DNA of 64,000 nt, taken from the NCBI GenBank assembly GCA_040080835.1, contig JBEBHP010000009.1, forward strand, positions 121,410 through 185,409. Reading direction: 5' to 3'. The notes below the pieces were generated by a model, which ran no database searches, had not been told where the DNA came from, and saw only the letters and a program-made list of their open reading frames with translations. Positions 9,337 through 17,577 of the stretch are shown piece by piece; position 1 is the first letter of the stretch; every line of letters begins with the position of its first letter. Position numbers and translations under genes: made by a program. The DNA is from SZUA-430 sp040080835. Lineage in GTDB: Bacteria; Pseudomonadota; Alphaproteobacteria; Micropepsales; Micropepsaceae.

Positions 9337-10776
9337 CTAGCCGACATGCTGGGGCGGCTTTAGTCCCACAAATGCAACACGCAGCAGGTTGGTTGCTCCT
9401 GGTGTCCCCAACGGAACGCCGGCTGTCACGACGATACGCTGGCCCGCAGTTGCAAAGCCTTCACGAAAGGCTATCTGACACGCGCGCTCGCTCATGTCCT
9501 CGAAGCTCTGGGCATCTTGGGTAACCACACAATGCAATCCCCAGGCAATGGCAAGCCTGCGGCCAGTCGATTGCACCGGCGTGAGTGCGATGATCGGAAC
9601 GCTGGGCCGCTCGCGGGATGCACGCAATCCTGTCGAGCCAGATCCCGTCCAGCAAACAATGGCAGCTGCACGAATGGATTGTGCCACTTGGCGCGACGCC
9701 GCCGTAATGGCATCCGAGGTAGTGGATTCAGGTTCCGACCGCAACGCGTCGATCATCATGCGGTACTGGCTGTCGCTCTCGATCGAGCGCGCGATCCGGT
9801 CCATCATTTCAACTGCTGCCACTGGATACTGGCCCGATGCTGATTCGGCCGACAGCATGACTGCATCTGCGCCATCAAAAACCGCCGTCGCCACATCCGA
9901 AACTTCGGCTCTTGTAGGCAGAGGGGACGAAATCATCGATTCGAGCATTTGGGTTGCCACCACGACGGGCTTTCCCGCAGCCCTCGACATGCGGGTAATA
10001 TATTTTTGCTTCGAGGGAACCTGCTCGATTGGAAGCTCCACGCCCAGGTCGCCGCGAGCAACCATAAGCGCGTCGGACAATTCGACAATTTCCTGCAGCC
10101 GGTCGAGGGCCGCGGGTTTCTCTATTTTGGAAAGAATCCCGGCTCTGCCGGCGATTATTTTTCTTGCTTCGGCAACATCTTCGGGCCGTTGGACAAAGGA
10201 CAGCGCTATCCAGTCGGCGCCGAGTTCCAGCGCACGATCAAGATCTGCGCCGTCTTTCTTGGACAGCGCAGCAATCGGCAGCACCGCGTCAGGGACGTTG
10301 ACGCCTTTGCGGTCAGTAAGGCGGCCGCCCACTTCAACCAAAGCCGTCGCGCTGTCACCTGTCACCTTTTCGACCCGAAGCCTCAGTCTGCCGTCATCAA
10401 TCAGCAATTGGCCGCCGGGTTTCAGGACGGCAAATACTTCCTTGTGCGGCAGGAAAAGATGGTGGGCATCTCCTGGCGACGGGTCCAGGTCAATCTTGAC
10501 GGAAGTGCCCGTTTTCAAATCGACACCGCCACCAGCCATCGCACCAATGCGCAGTTTCGGGCCTTGCAGGTCCGCAAGGATGCCTATCGGGCGCTCAAGT
10601 TCGGCTTCAATCGAGCGGATGGTCGACACGAAATAGGCAAGTCCGGCGTGATCCGTATGGCTCATGTTGATGCGAAACACATCGGCGCCAGCTTCGAAGA
10701 GCTTGCGGATCACGGCTGCGTCGCGAGATGCAGGACCGAGTGTGGCAACAATTTTCACATTGCGGCGGCGGCGCAT
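9337..10776 (-). CDS. pyk: pyruvate kinase
   Basis: Converts phosphoenolpyruvate and ADP to pyruvate and ATP. The 479-residue length is normal for the family. Visible motifs are KIVATLGPAS at the N-terminus, the active-site stretch ILSKIEKPAAL with its catalytic lysine, MVARGDLGVELP, and KPVVVATQMLESM. The C-terminal effector domain ends near LRVAFVG. The neighbours DUF1036, N-formylglutamate amidohydrolase, DUF1244 and gapR are a set I recall as conserved around pyk in Rhizobiales. With glycerate kinase upstream it completes the step from 2-phosphoglycerate-derived PEP to pyruvate. Confidence 0.97.
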   Translation of the reverse strand: MRRRRNVKIVATLGPASRDAAVIRKLFEAGADVFRINMSHTDHAGLAYFVSTIRSIEAELERPIGILADLQGPKLRIGAMAGGGVDLKTGTSVKIDLDPSPGDAHHLFLPHKEVFAVLKPGGQLLIDDGRLRLRVEKVTGDSATALVEVGGRLTDRKGVNVPDAVLPIAALSKKDGADLDRALELGADWIALSFVQRPEDVAEARKIIAGRAGILSKIEKPAALDRLQEIVELSDALMVARGDLGVELPIEQVPSKQKYITRMSRAAGKPVVVATQMLESMISSPLPTRAEVSDVATAVFDGADAVMLSAESASGQYPVAAVEMMDRIARSIESDSQYRMMIDALRSEPESTTSDAITAASRQVAQSIRAAAIVCWTGSGSTGLRASRERPSVPIIALTPVQSTGRRLAIAWGLHCVVTQDAQSFEDMSERACQIAFREGFATAGQRIVVTAGVPLGTPGATNLLRVAFVGLKPPQHVG

Positions 10777-10815
10777 TCTTGGCTCGTCTCATCCGGTTGA
10801 TTTGAAGGTTGGTCC

Positions 10816-11256
10816 TTAGTCGGAAAGATTCTGCACCCAGGTTAACTTGGTCCCAGTGTCGACTTCAAAAAAGCCGGACTGGCCATATCCCCGCTTTATG
10901 CAGCCTTTTCGTCCCTTAATACTGAAATTTTTGGCTGTAACGCAAAAATAGCGGTTTCCCTCCCAATCACCCTCAACTCCTACATGCACTGCCCGCAGAT
11001 AATAATAGCGCGCCCGCAGCGTGCCCTTGACTATGACCTTGCACTGCTGCGGTTCGATCCGCCACCACCCCTCGCTGGACCAGTTTCCAGCTCTGATGAG
11101 GCCAATGGCGACGAGCGAAGCATGTTGGGTTTTGTTGCACACGGAAAATTCCGCGCGCGCAACCGGCGCCGCCGCCACATAAATTGCAGCTGCAGCCATC
11201 AAAAGGCGGCTTGTGATGGCACGCGCCAGGCGCGGCATGTGGGCGGAAATCTGCAT
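10816..11256 (-). CDS. DUF1036 family exported protein
   Basis: A 146-residue protein with an N-terminal signal sequence (alanine-rich core, cleavage near ARA-EF) followed by one DUF1036 domain: FSVCNKTQHA, then WWRIEPQQC and YYLRAVHVG. Several conserved cysteines suggest disulfides in the periplasm. It lies upstream of pyk on the same strand with a 39-base gap, so co-transcription is possible. The function of the family is unknown to me. M7 is an alternative start. Confidence 0.85.
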   Translation of the reverse strand: MQISAHMPRLARAITSRLLMAAAAIYVAAAPVARAEFSVCNKTQHASLVAIGLIRAGNWSSEGWWRIEPQQCKVIVKGTLRARYYYLRAVHVGVEGDWEGNRYFCVTAKNFSIKGRKGCIKRGYGQSGFFEVDTGTKLTWVQNLSD

Positions 11257-11279
11257 GCTTGGAATTGTTGAACGCAGCG

Positions 11280-12536
11280 TCAGGTTTGAGGCATCAAAAG
11301 GATCGCACGCAAATCGTTGACATTTGTTCTAGTAGGTCCGGTTTCGATGTGTTGGTTCAGCGCCGCAAAGAAGCGGGCGCTATCATTGCCAGCAAGACAT
11401 TGATCAACGTCAACGCCGCACCGCCGTGCCTTTTCGAGTGTATCGGGGGCAATCCAGCCGCCCGCGAACGGTTCACTGCCATCAATTCCGTCCGTGTCCG
11501 CGGCCAGCGCCCAGATGCCCGCGGCACCCTGCAGAGATTTCGCAAGCCCCATCAAATACTCCCTGTTGGGGCCACCCTTGCCGCTACCGCTGACTTTCAC
11601 CGTCAGCTCACCACCGGAGACCAGCAGTACCGGGTGGGAAACGGGCATTTGATTGCGCGCAATTTCCCCATGGGCGCGTCCCAATTGCCTTGCATCACCT
11701 TCCAGATTAACTCCCAGCAGCTTCGTTGCGATGCCATGCCTGTGCGCTTGGTCGCACGCGGCAGATAGGGCGTCACTTCCGCGTGCGATGATCCAGTAAC
11801 CGGATCGGGAAAGCCGCTTGTCACCGGCCTTGATCGTTTCTCCGGCTGCGCTGTTCAGGACTTCCAAAACGTTCTGAGGCACTGCAATCCGAAGGCGTTG
11901 AAGAATGGCTAGCGCATCCGCAGTGGTAGTGTGGTCGCCCGTGGTGGGACCCGATGCAATGACGGAAGGGTCGTCTGAAACCACATCGGATATCGCCAAA
12001 GTCAGAATGCGGGCCGGGAACGCCGCTGCGGCAAGCCTGCCCCCCTTGATCTTCGACAGGTGCTTTCGCACACAATTGATTTCACCGATTGGTGCGCCCG
12101 ACAATACGAGGGACCTGGTGAGAGATTGCTTTTCTGACAGGTTCACTGGCGGCAGGGGCGCACTCCACAAGGCAGAACCGCCGCCGGACAGCAACGCCAG
12201 AACGGTATCGTCCAGCGTGAGGCCAGTCACAAGCTCCAGAGCCTTCTCCGCCGAATGTAATCCGGCAGCGTCGGGCAATGGATGCTGCGCCTCGGTAACT
12301 GTAATGAACCGGGTAGGCGCGCCGTGCCCGTAGCGCGTCACAACAGCGCCTTCGAGCGGTCCTCCCCATGCCTCTTCCACTGCGGCTGCCATCGCCGCCG
12401 ATGCCTTCCCTGCACCAACCACGACAATTCGTCCCGCTGGACGGGCAGGAAGCGCAGGGGCGACGACGCTGGACGGATGGCACGAAGCGATGGCCGCATC
12501 CAGGATTTGGCGCAAAATCTGGGGAGGATCGTACAC
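11280..12536 (-). CDS. gckA: glycerate 2-kinase (DUF4147/MOFRL type)
   Basis: Phosphorylates D-glycerate, usually giving 2-phosphoglycerate in this class. 418 residues: the N-terminal DUF4147 domain carries VVGAGKASAAMA and LLSGGGSALW, and the C-terminal MOFRL domain shows VSGGELTVKV and GGPNREYLMGLA. The segment DTDGIDGSEP is also typical. It is close to pyk and 5 kb from glcDEF, fitting a glycolate-glyoxylate-glycerate-PEP route, but the carboligase and tartronate semialdehyde reductase are not in this window. Divergent from the amidohydrolase gene. Confidence 0.9.
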   Translation of the reverse strand: MYDPPQILRQILDAAIASCHPSSVVAPALPARPAGRIVVVGAGKASAAMAAAVEEAWGGPLEGAVVTRYGHGAPTRFITVTEAQHPLPDAAGLHSAEKALELVTGLTLDDTVLALLSGGGSALWSAPLPPVNLSEKQSLTRSLVLSGAPIGEINCVRKHLSKIKGGRLAAAAFPARILTLAISDVVSDDPSVIASGPTTGDHTTTADALAILQRLRIAVPQNVLEVLNSAAGETIKAGDKRLSRSGYWIIARGSDALSAACDQAHRHGIATKLLGVNLEGDARQLGRAHGEIARNQMPVSHPVLLVSGGELTVKVSGSGKGGPNREYLMGLAKSLQGAAGIWALAADTDGIDGSEPFAGGWIAPDTLEKARRCGVDVDQCLAGNDSARFFAALNQHIETGPTRTNVNDLRAILLMPQT

Positions 12537-12627
12537 AGTCTATCCGGATGGTTGCGACAATCGCACTATCACACAAATCAGGTTCATCTCGTAGTCTGCA
12601 ACGCCTGACACGGACGGTCCAACGAGA

Positions 12628-13701
12628 ATGTCGAGCAACAGCGGTTTAGCCTTCGATCGCGTAAACCCGGACGGTGATCCCGGGATCATCTTTGTTTGTG
12701 ATCACGCATCCAATGCTTTCCCTCCCGAGTATGGGACGTTGGGGCTCACGGTCGGCCTTTTGAATACCCACATTGCCTTTGACATCGGCGCCGCGGAAGT
12801 CACCAGGGTGATGGCTGCAAGCTTCAATGCGCCGGCAATCCTGGGAACCAATTCCCGACTGCTGATTGATCTTAACCGCGGCGCCGACGATCCGACGCTG
12901 GTAATGCAGTTGTCCGACGGATCGATCATTCCTGGAAACGCAGGGGTAACCCGGGCGGAGACAGACCGGCGAATTGCAGTTTTCTATCGTCCCTATCACA
13001 ACGCCATCGAAGCCGAAATTCAGCGTGCGCGAACGCTGGGCAAGACGCCGGTGCTGGTTTCGATCCATTCTTTCACGCCCGAATGGAAGCAAAAATCCCG
13101 GCCCTGGCAAGTTGGCATCCTGTGGTCAAAAAAGGACCGACGACTGTCGGATGCCATGTTGCGGGAGTTGCAACAGGAAACGGGTTTGGTGGTCGGATCC
13201 AACTTGCCGTATACGGGCGAACTGGAAGGCGACTGCATGGACCAGCACGCACTGGCCCACGGTTTTGCCCACGTACTGATAGAAATCCGTCAGGATCTCA
13301 TCGCAACCGCGGCGAGTGCTCAAAATTGGGCAGCCCGTCTCGTTCCCATATTGCAATCAGCCTTGAACTCTTTGGACGCTCAAAAGGGAGAAAGCTCCGC
13401 CATGAACGATGCAACACGCACCGAAATTGAAGCCGCAGTGTTCCGCCGCCTTGTGGCTCATCTTCAGGCAAGAACCGATGTGCAAAACATCGATCTCATG
13501 AACCTCGCAGGGTTTTGCCGGAATTGCCTTGGAAACTGGCTGGAAGACGCAGCGCGCGACAATGGCGCACAACTTTCGCGCGATGAAGCACGCGAGAGAG
13601 TATACGGAATGCCGTATGCGGAGTGGAAATCGCGCTACCAGGCCGAAGCGTCCGAGGCGCAAAAGAAGGCATTCGAGTTATCCCACAAGAATCATGGCTA
13701 G
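12628..13701 (+). CDS. N-formylglutamate amidohydrolase fused to a DUF1244 domain
   Basis: A 357-residue open frame with two parts. Residues 1 to about 255 match N-formylglutamate amidohydrolase (FVCDHASNAFP, LLIDLNRG, LVSIHSFTP), which releases formate and glutamate in histidine breakdown or acts on related formyl compounds. Residues from 258 on match DUF1244, normally a separate protein of about 100 residues (NLAGFCRNCLGNWL, YGMPYAEWK). There is no stop between them. An ATG at 13401, preceded by GGGAGAAAG, may be an internal start that also makes DUF1244 alone. The two genes are neighbours in Rhizobiales, which favours a true fusion over an assembly error. Confidence 0.88.
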   Translation: MSSNSGLAFDRVNPDGDPGIIFVCDHASNAFPPEYGTLGLTVGLLNTHIAFDIGAAEVTRVMAASFNAPAILGTNSRLLIDLNRGADDPTLVMQLSDGSIIPGNAGVTRAETDRRIAVFYRPYHNAIEAEIQRARTLGKTPVLVSIHSFTPEWKQKSRPWQVGILWSKKDRRLSDAMLRELQQETGLVVGSNLPYTGELEGDCMDQHALAHGFAHVLIEIRQDLIATAASAQNWAARLVPILQSALNSLDAQKGESSAMNDATRTEIEAAVFRRLVAHLQARTDVQNIDLMNLAGFCRNCLGNWLEDAARDNGAQLSRDEARERVYGMPYAEWKSRYQAEASEAQKKAFELSHKNHG

Positions 13702-13784
13702 TCTCGGTTGATTGGCAGAGCCCCCGCGATTAGGTTTCGCGCCCTCACAGTCGCGTGTTCAAGACCAGCAACGGGATTACTGCT

Positions 13785-14030
13785 ATGGCCAAAGCCAACT
13801 TCGCCAAAGATCAACTCAAGTCCCTGGTCGAAAGGGTAGAGCGCCTCGAAGAAGAAAAGTCAGCATTGAGCACCGATCTGAAGGAAGTCTACGCTGAAGC
13901 CAAGGGTCAGGGCTTTGACACAAAGATCATGCGCCAGGTCGTGCGCCTGCGCAAAATGGAAAGCCACGAACGCGAAGAGCGCGACGCACTCCTCGATCTC
14001 TACCTGTCAGCGCTCGGAATGGCCAGCTAA
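13785..14030 (+). CDS. gapR: nucleoid-associated protein GapR (DUF2312)
   Basis: An 81-residue coiled-coil protein. VERVERLEEEKSALSTDLKEV and VYAEAKGQGFD followed by LLDLYLSALGM are the family signatures. In Caulobacter GapR binds overtwisted AT-rich DNA ahead of replication and transcription forks and stimulates topoisomerases. The ATG at 13785 is chosen over an upstream ATG at 13755 because the homologous region begins shortly after it. It lies 83 bases after the amidohydrolase-DUF1244 gene. Confidence 0.93.
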   Translation: MAKANFAKDQLKSLVERVERLEEEKSALSTDLKEVYAEAKGQGFDTKIMRQVVRLRKMESHEREERDALLDLYLSALGMAS

Positions 14031-14130
14031 CTGCTAGGATGAGGGCAGGGTCCGTCGCAGTCGTCCCGGGGAAGACGGCAGTCCAACGGTGTGTTTGACG
14101 ACCAATCAGGGGCGCGGTACATGCGCCCTC

Positions 14131-15165
14131 ATGTCTCAAAGCCAGACATCTGTTCTGCCAGAAAACTTTCGTCAAATTCTCCACCGCGTTGGCCAGGCGT
14201 TGGAAGAGCAGCGCCCGCTCGGACGCGAGTTTGACGGCGTCCTCGATGCCCTCAACGGGCTCGAACCCTCGACGATGAACACGGCCGAGCGGGAGATCGT
14301 GAATCTCGCAAGCCTGAACAGGGGGCGACGCAAAGTCCCGTTTCTGATACGCGCCTTCTCCAGGCGCATCAGGGACATGGATCAGCTGGATCAGCGATCT
14401 GACCTGAAGTTTCTCTTCCTCTTCCACCGCGATGGGATGGTTCGCGAGCAGGCGCTCCGGCGCATAAGCGAGCCATTGCCCAGCGCATTCCTGTTTGCCG
14501 CCGTCGCGCGGCGCCTGAATGACTGGGTGCCGTCAGTCCGGCAAGCGGCCGCGGAATGCGGCACTCGTTGTTTCGCTCGAACACAGGCGGATTGCATCGC
14601 GCAAGCCGCTCTGCCCCTGCTGGCGCGTGAAAACAGCTGGGGCCGTTGGTCTGGCGAGCGGGACATCCTCGCCCAGGCTTTCGCACGGCCCGATGTCGGC
14701 GACGCTCTGGCCATGCAACTGCAAGTCCGGACGACTGGCCCCCTCGCGAAGATCATGAACTACGCCCTCAGATACGACAATCTGGATCGGCACCTCGACA
14801 TGTTGGCGCGGAAGGCGATGCAGCCCGCCATTCGTGCGACCGCAGCGCAGGCGTTGATCGACGGCCACGCGCAATGGCAAACGGGTTGGACATGGGCCTG
14901 GATCGACAAGCCGATGGGCCTTCGGCGTCGTGAGCCAGTGTTTGCCACGAGACCTCTCACCGGCAGCTCGCCGCGCATGCAGTGGGTCGAAACATGTGTG
15001 GCTGACCGGTCTGCCATGGTGCGCAGGATGGCACTCGATGCCCTCATCCGCCATAAGGTAGATCAGCCCGAGGCGCGCCGGATCGCGGAGCCATTCCTGA
15101 AGGACGCATCGGCCCCCGTGCGCGAACGTGCTGAATTCATCGTGAACAAAACTGCCGTGTCATGA
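14131..15165 (+). CDS. HEAT-like repeat protein, unknown function
   Basis: A 344-residue soluble protein with no signal sequence. Repeated pairs of amphipathic helices with the pattern DWVPSVRQAAAE, QPAIRATAAQAL and SAMVRRMALDAL look like HEAT or Armadillo-type units spread through the protein. Such folds act as scaffolds. I do not recognise a specific family. The start at 14131 (MSQSQ) is preferred; the frame is open back to 14089. It ends 103 bases before the sigma-54 regulator gene on the other strand. Confidence 0.72.
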   Translation: MSQSQTSVLPENFRQILHRVGQALEEQRPLGREFDGVLDALNGLEPSTMNTAEREIVNLASLNRGRRKVPFLIRAFSRRIRDMDQLDQRSDLKFLFLFHRDGMVREQALRRISEPLPSAFLFAAVARRLNDWVPSVRQAAAECGTRCFARTQADCIAQAALPLLARENSWGRWSGERDILAQAFARPDVGDALAMQLQVRTTGPLAKIMNYALRYDNLDRHLDMLARKAMQPAIRATAAQALIDGHAQWQTGWTWAWIDKPMGLRRREPVFATRPLTGSSPRMQWVETCVADRSAMVRRMALDALIRHKVDQPEARRIAEPFLKDASAPVRERAEFIVNKTAVS

Positions 15166-15210
15166 CCGCGACAAACCTGCCTTACCCTGCCTCGCGCCCT
15201 TCGTGTTTCA

Positions 15211-15244
15211 AAACAAAAAGAGCGCGGACATCATATCCGCGCTC
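15211..15244 (-). terminator. rho-independent terminator of the sigma-54 regulator gene
   Basis: A perfect 9-bp stem (GAGCGCGGA/TCCGCGCTC, 15220-15244) with a 7-base loop, followed on the minus strand by TTTTTG. It sits 25 bases after the regulator stop. Confidence 0.85.
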
Positions 15245-15268
15245 CTCAATCTGACATTTGCGTCGGTG

Positions 15269-16777
15269 CTAAGCAGCCCCTGCCTGCTGGTCCTCGATGC
15301 CCATCTCGCGCAGCTTGCGATAGAGCGTCGAGCGGCCAATACCCAGTCGCCGTGCGACTTCCGACATGTGACCGTCATATTTCTCGATCGCAAGCCGGAT
15401 GAGTTCATGCTCGATCTCTTCCAGTTTGCGCAAATGACCATCAATCCCGGTCAGCTTCACGCCGGAAGCAACAAGGTCGTCAACCGCAAGCGTTGAACCT
15501 ATGCCACCACCGGACGACCGGGGCGAAACCGGTTCGCGGTTGCGGGCGACCATTTCGAAGGGTTCGTCCGAGTTCACGGTGTCCACCACGATGCCAAGCT
15601 GGCTGGCAATTTGCGGAAAATCGTTTGACCGCAGGCATTCGCCGTCACAAAGCACAACCGCGCGGAAAACTGTGTTTTCAAGCTGACGGATATTGCCCGG
15701 CCAGTTATAGGTCTTGAGCATTTCCATCGCAGGCTTGTCCAGCCCGACAATCTTCTTGTTTTCCTCAACCGCAAACCGGCGGATGAACAGTTCCACGAGT
15801 GCGGCAATATCTTCACGACGTTCGCGCAGCGGCGGCAACTGCATCGGAAACACGTTAAGGCGATAGAACAGGTCTTCGCGGAATTTTCCTTCCTCGACCT
15901 GTTGCTGCAGATTGCGATTGGTGGCCGAGATCAGGCGGATGTCGACTTTGACCGGTCGCTTGGCACCGACAGGATCGACTTCACCTTCCTGAATGGCGCG
16001 CAGCAGTTTGACTTGCATGTCGAGCCGCAGTTCTCCGATTTCATCGAGGAACAGCGTTCCGCCATTGGCTTCCTGAAACTTTCCGATGTGCTTGTCGACG
16101 GCGCCCGTGAAAGCGCCTTTCTCGTGACCGAACAGAATGCTTTCAATCAGCGTGTCCGGGATTGCACCGCAGTTCACGGCGACAAATGGCTTTCCCGCAC
16201 GATCCGAGGCACCCTGGATGGCGCGTGCAAGCACTTCCTTGCCGACGCCGCTCTCGCCTTCGATCAGGATCGGAATGTGTGACTGCGCAGCGCGATCAGC
16301 AAGCCGCAGCACCGTTCGCATCGAAGGGCTCTCGGCTATGAGGTCGCCCAGCGTGAGACGGTTTTCACCGACTTTCTTCAGGCGCTGAATCTCGCCATTG
16401 AGTGCTTTGACCTTCAAGGCATTCTGTATTGACACTTGGATGCGTTCAGGGCTCGCCGGTTTGACCAGGAAATCATCGGCGCCAGCGCGCATTGCGGCGA
16501 CTGCAGTATCGACACCACCCTGTGCCGTCAGCACGATGACTGGCAGTGTTGGGTGGGAAGGTCGCAAGTTGGCCAAAACGGACATGCCGTCCATGCCGGG
16601 CATGACAAGGTCGAGCAGCACAAGGCTGACTGAAGCGCCCTTGGGCCCATTCAGCACGTCAAGCGCTTCTTGTCCGGAAGCCGCGGTAATCACCTGGATG
16701 CCGCATTTCTCAGCCTGCGCCTGCAGCAGCCTGCGCTGAGTTGGATCGTCATCCACGATCAACGTCGTGTGCGCCAT
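15269..16777 (-). CDS. sigma-54-dependent response regulator, NtrC/TacA type
   Basis: A 502-residue activator of RpoN promoters. Order: receiver domain (phospho-acceptor D56 in LLDLVMPGMDG, lysine in FLVKPAS), AAA+ ATPase with Walker A GESGVGKE at 174-181 and the sigma-54 contact loop GAFTGA at 221-226, and a C-terminal Fis-type helix-turn-helix (MSEVARRLGIGRSTLYRKL). The ATG at 16777 has AGAGGG at good distance; the upstream ATG at 16807 is less likely. No histidine kinase is adjacent, so its sensor is elsewhere. Regulators of this shape control flagella, stalk or nitrogen genes; which one cannot be told here. Confidence 0.92.
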   Translation of the reverse strand: MAHTTLIVDDDPTQRRLLQAQAEKCGIQVITAASGQEALDVLNGPKGASVSLVLLDLVMPGMDGMSVLANLRPSHPTLPVIVLTAQGGVDTAVAAMRAGADDFLVKPASPERIQVSIQNALKVKALNGEIQRLKKVGENRLTLGDLIAESPSMRTVLRLADRAAQSHIPILIEGESGVGKEVLARAIQGASDRAGKPFVAVNCGAIPDTLIESILFGHEKGAFTGAVDKHIGKFQEANGGTLFLDEIGELRLDMQVKLLRAIQEGEVDPVGAKRPVKVDIRLISATNRNLQQQVEEGKFREDLFYRLNVFPMQLPPLRERREDIAALVELFIRRFAVEENKKIVGLDKPAMEMLKTYNWPGNIRQLENTVFRAVVLCDGECLRSNDFPQIASQLGIVVDTVNSDEPFEMVARNREPVSPRSSGGGIGSTLAVDDLVASGVKLTGIDGHLRKLEEIEHELIRLAIEKYDGHMSEVARRLGIGRSTLYRKLREMGIEDQQAGAA

Positions 16778-17072
16778 GAAACCCTCTTTTTCTTTTGATT
16801 GGTTCAACCCGGCACACCATGGCGCAGCCGGAGTAAAGGTCGGTTTAAGCCGTGTCAGTTCGGGTCAAATTTGGATAGTCTTAACCACTTGGCGGAATTC
16901 GATGTGTTGCTCACGCTACAGCTTGAACCCATTCTGAGGCGCAGCGGACACAATTACTTGCAAGTGGTAGGGAGTAATGAGACCTTTAGTTCGCTTTTCT
17001 GATGTCCGGCTCGCGGGGGTTGCTTTCTCAAAGAGGCAAGCGATTGGGGGCACCGGAAGGCTCATCGAGGGG

Positions 17073-17540
17073 GTGAAGCGCGGCGCACGGAGGCTACGAG
17101 CCTTAGTGCGCCGCTGCTGTTTCTGGATCACCGTACTGACGCTGGCTGCGTGCACCACATTCGAAGTCACGCCATTTCTGAAAGAACAGATCACTGGTGA
17201 TACCTGGCGCGCGTGCCTGGCTCGTGAATACCAGTCTCAGGCACGGTTTCAGTTGCGTTATGGCCGACATTGGCAGGAAGCCACCTATCTGGCAGACTTG
17301 GGCCAAAAATCACTCGACAGTACAGAAGCTCACCACACCAACACCTCCCTCGTACTGGACCCGAAATATAGGGAGTTGACCGCAGCGCTGAAGTCACAAG
17401 GCAAAACCTGCACCTGTGCACAGGCGCAAGCGCGCCTCGACGGCTGGTCCGTGGCGTTGGCTCAGGATCCCGACCGTGACCAGAGCGCATTTGCGACTTC
17501 ATTTGATGCGGCGATGGTTGAGTGCGTCAATCAACATTGA
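17073..17540 (+). CDS. putative lipoprotein, unknown function
   Basis: A basic N-terminus, a short hydrophobic stretch and the lipobox LAAC (cysteine encoded near 17151) mark a lipoprotein whose mature part is about 130 residues. The mature protein has several cysteines (CLAREY, CTCAQAQ, VECVNQH) but no domain I recognise. The start is uncertain: GTG at 17073, GTG at 17106 (shortest signal peptide) or ATG at 16977 are all in frame. It is followed after 37 bases by the UbiB-type kinase gene on the same strand. Confidence 0.65.
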   Translation: MKRGARRLRALVRRCCFWITVLTLAACTTFEVTPFLKEQITGDTWRACLAREYQSQARFQLRYGRHWQEATYLADLGQKSLDSTEAHHTNTSLVLDPKYRELTAALKSQGKTCTCAQAQARLDGWSVALAQDPDRDQSAFATSFDAAMVECVNQH

Positions 17541-17577
17541 TGCCCACACGTCACTCTGCCATACAGGCCAAACCTCG

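Noticed and set aside
9494..10636. 380-residue plus-strand frame
   Set aside because: Antisense to pyruvate kinase, serine-rich shadow frame.
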